From assembly GCA_041906305.1 (NCBI GenBank), contig JAYRJL010000002.1:682001-746000 (forward strand): a DNA stretch of 64,000 bases, given 5' to 3'. Below the pieces are notes generated by a model. That model was not told where the DNA came from, ran no database searches, and saw nothing but the letters and a program-made list of their open reading frames with translations. The DNA is from SHVZ01 sp041906305 (GTDB lineage Bacteria > Pseudomonadota > Alphaproteobacteria > SHVZ01). A program made the position numbers and the translations under genes. This document shows positions 63,334 to 64,000 of the stretch, piece after piece. Position 1 is the stretch's first letter; each line of letters opens with the position of its first letter.

Positions 63334-64000
63334 ATGACCGCGGCAGCCATCACACGTAGCGGCACGGCACGGCCCGTGTCGAGCTGGCTCACGCCGGCGC
63401 AGGCCTGGGGCCTGCTGCTGGTGACGCCCTACATCCTGATCTTCCTTGCTTTCGTCCTCTACCCGATCGGCTATGGGCTCTGGCTCGCCCGCCACCCCTA
63501 CAGCTACGAAGAGCTGATCGAGGACCCGATCTTCCTGCGGTCGGTCGTGAACACGCTCGTGTTCCTGATCGTCGGCATCAATCTGAAGATGATGATCGCG
63601 CTCGGCCTCGCCGAGTTCTTCATGCATCAGCGGCCGTGGATCCGCTGGCTCTCGGTGCTGTTCATCCTGCCCTGGGCCGTGCCGTCGATCCCGACCATCC
63701 TTTCCATGCGGTTCATGCTGAATCCGGAATGGGGGATCATCAACACCGTCATCTTCAACCTGACGACCGAGGACGGCCCGAACTGGCTGAACGACCCGAC
63801 GCTCGGGCTGTCGCTCGCGATCGTCGTCCATATCTGGAAGTCGCTGCCGTTCTGGACGCTGATCCTGCTTTCGGCGCGGCTCTCCATCTCGGCAGACCTC
63901 TATGAGGCCGCCTCGGTCGACGGCGCCACCGGCTGGAACCGGTTCCGCTTCGTGACCTGGCCGTCGATGCAGACGCTCTACGTCACCTGCACGCTGCTCT
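63334..64000 (+). CDS. Sugar-type ABC transporter permease (MalF/UgpA-like), partial
   Basis: The gene starts at ATG 63334 and runs off the right edge after 222 residues. It has hydrophobic helices at LLLVTPYILIFLAFVLYPIG, at LVFLIVGINLKMMIALGLA and in later positions, and the EAA loop DLYEAASVDGATGWNRFRFVT followed by WPSMQ. This is a MalF/UgpA-type inner-membrane channel subunit. The second permease and the ATPase probably lie just beyond the window. Confidence 0.9.
   Translation, partial: MTAAAITRSGTARPVSSWLTPAQAWGLLLVTPYILIFLAFVLYPIGYGLWLARHPYSYEELIEDPIFLRSVVNTLVFLIVGINLKMMIALGLAEFFMHQRPWIRWLSVLFILPWAVPSIPTILSMRFMLNPEWGIINTVIFNLTTEDGPNWLNDPTLGLSLAIVVHIWKSLPFWTLILLSARLSISADLYEAASVDGATGWNRFRFVTWPSMQTLYVTCTLL

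Overview
The window is GC-rich, almost fully coding chromosomal DNA from an alphaproteobacterium. The evidence is the dusB-ntrB-ntrC operon, a GTTC-N7-GTTC LexA box before uvrA (the alphaproteobacterial SOS operator), the small sdhE gene joined to mfd, and alphaproteobacterial-style extragenic palindromes. Gene content (dimethylglycine-dehydrogenase-like proteins, several ABC uptake systems, many small catabolic operons) fits a free-living heterotroph, perhaps of the Rhodospirillales/Reyranella type; no genus is proven. I saw no rRNA, tRNA, CRISPR array, insertion sequence or prophage.

Layout. 1-504: start of a transketolase-like gene, running off the left edge. 695-1692: a translationally coupled pair, a receiver protein with Glu at the phospho-acceptor position and a helical protein resembling an Hpt domain without its His. 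1721-8951: Atm1-type ABC exporter, EamA permease, ntrC-ntrB-dusB, CcsA-like cytochrome assembly protein. 9035-17494: dimethylglycine/sarcosine dehydrogenase-like flavoprotein, 2-hydroxyacid dehydrogenase, a hutH-hutU-Cys/Met-metabolism PLP enzyme operon, histidine phosphatase. 17501-28647: CpdB-like phosphodiesterase, two family-5 solute-binding proteins, an argininosuccinate-lyase-like enzyme, a large PIG-L deacetylase and two Dpp-type permeases without ATPases. 28684-31565: SOS box and uvrA. 31580-36567: palindrome, an acyl-CoA synthetase/hydrolase/SDR/NIPSNAP operon, DsbA-family oxidoreductase. 36564-40565: a four-gene ABC importer interrupted by a palindromic repeat. 40718-43204: a copper locus (DUF2946-like, YcnI, CopC-CopD fusion).

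43201-49769: mfd, sdhE, recG, DUF502. 49789-50324: a low-coding stretch with two similar single-helix mini-ORFs and a CRP-type palindrome. 50325-55433: type III polyketide synthase, ICMT-like methyltransferase, class V aminotransferase, lone cyclic-nucleotide-binding protein, M20 amidohydrolase and globin, all on the + strand. 55446-58318: a minus-strand operon (SDR, FemAB-like, Asp/Glu racemase-like, PAS_5). 58460-64000: a second PAS_5 protein, a DgoK-like kinase, then RraA-like aldolase, FAH-family enzyme and a sugar-type ABC importer that runs off the right edge.

The most unusual items are the degenerate phosphorelay pair at the left end, the polyketide cassette with its mini-ORFs and CRP-like site, the divergent lyase/PIG-L region, and five convergent gene pairs that each share one YTAR tetranucleotide as both stop codons.
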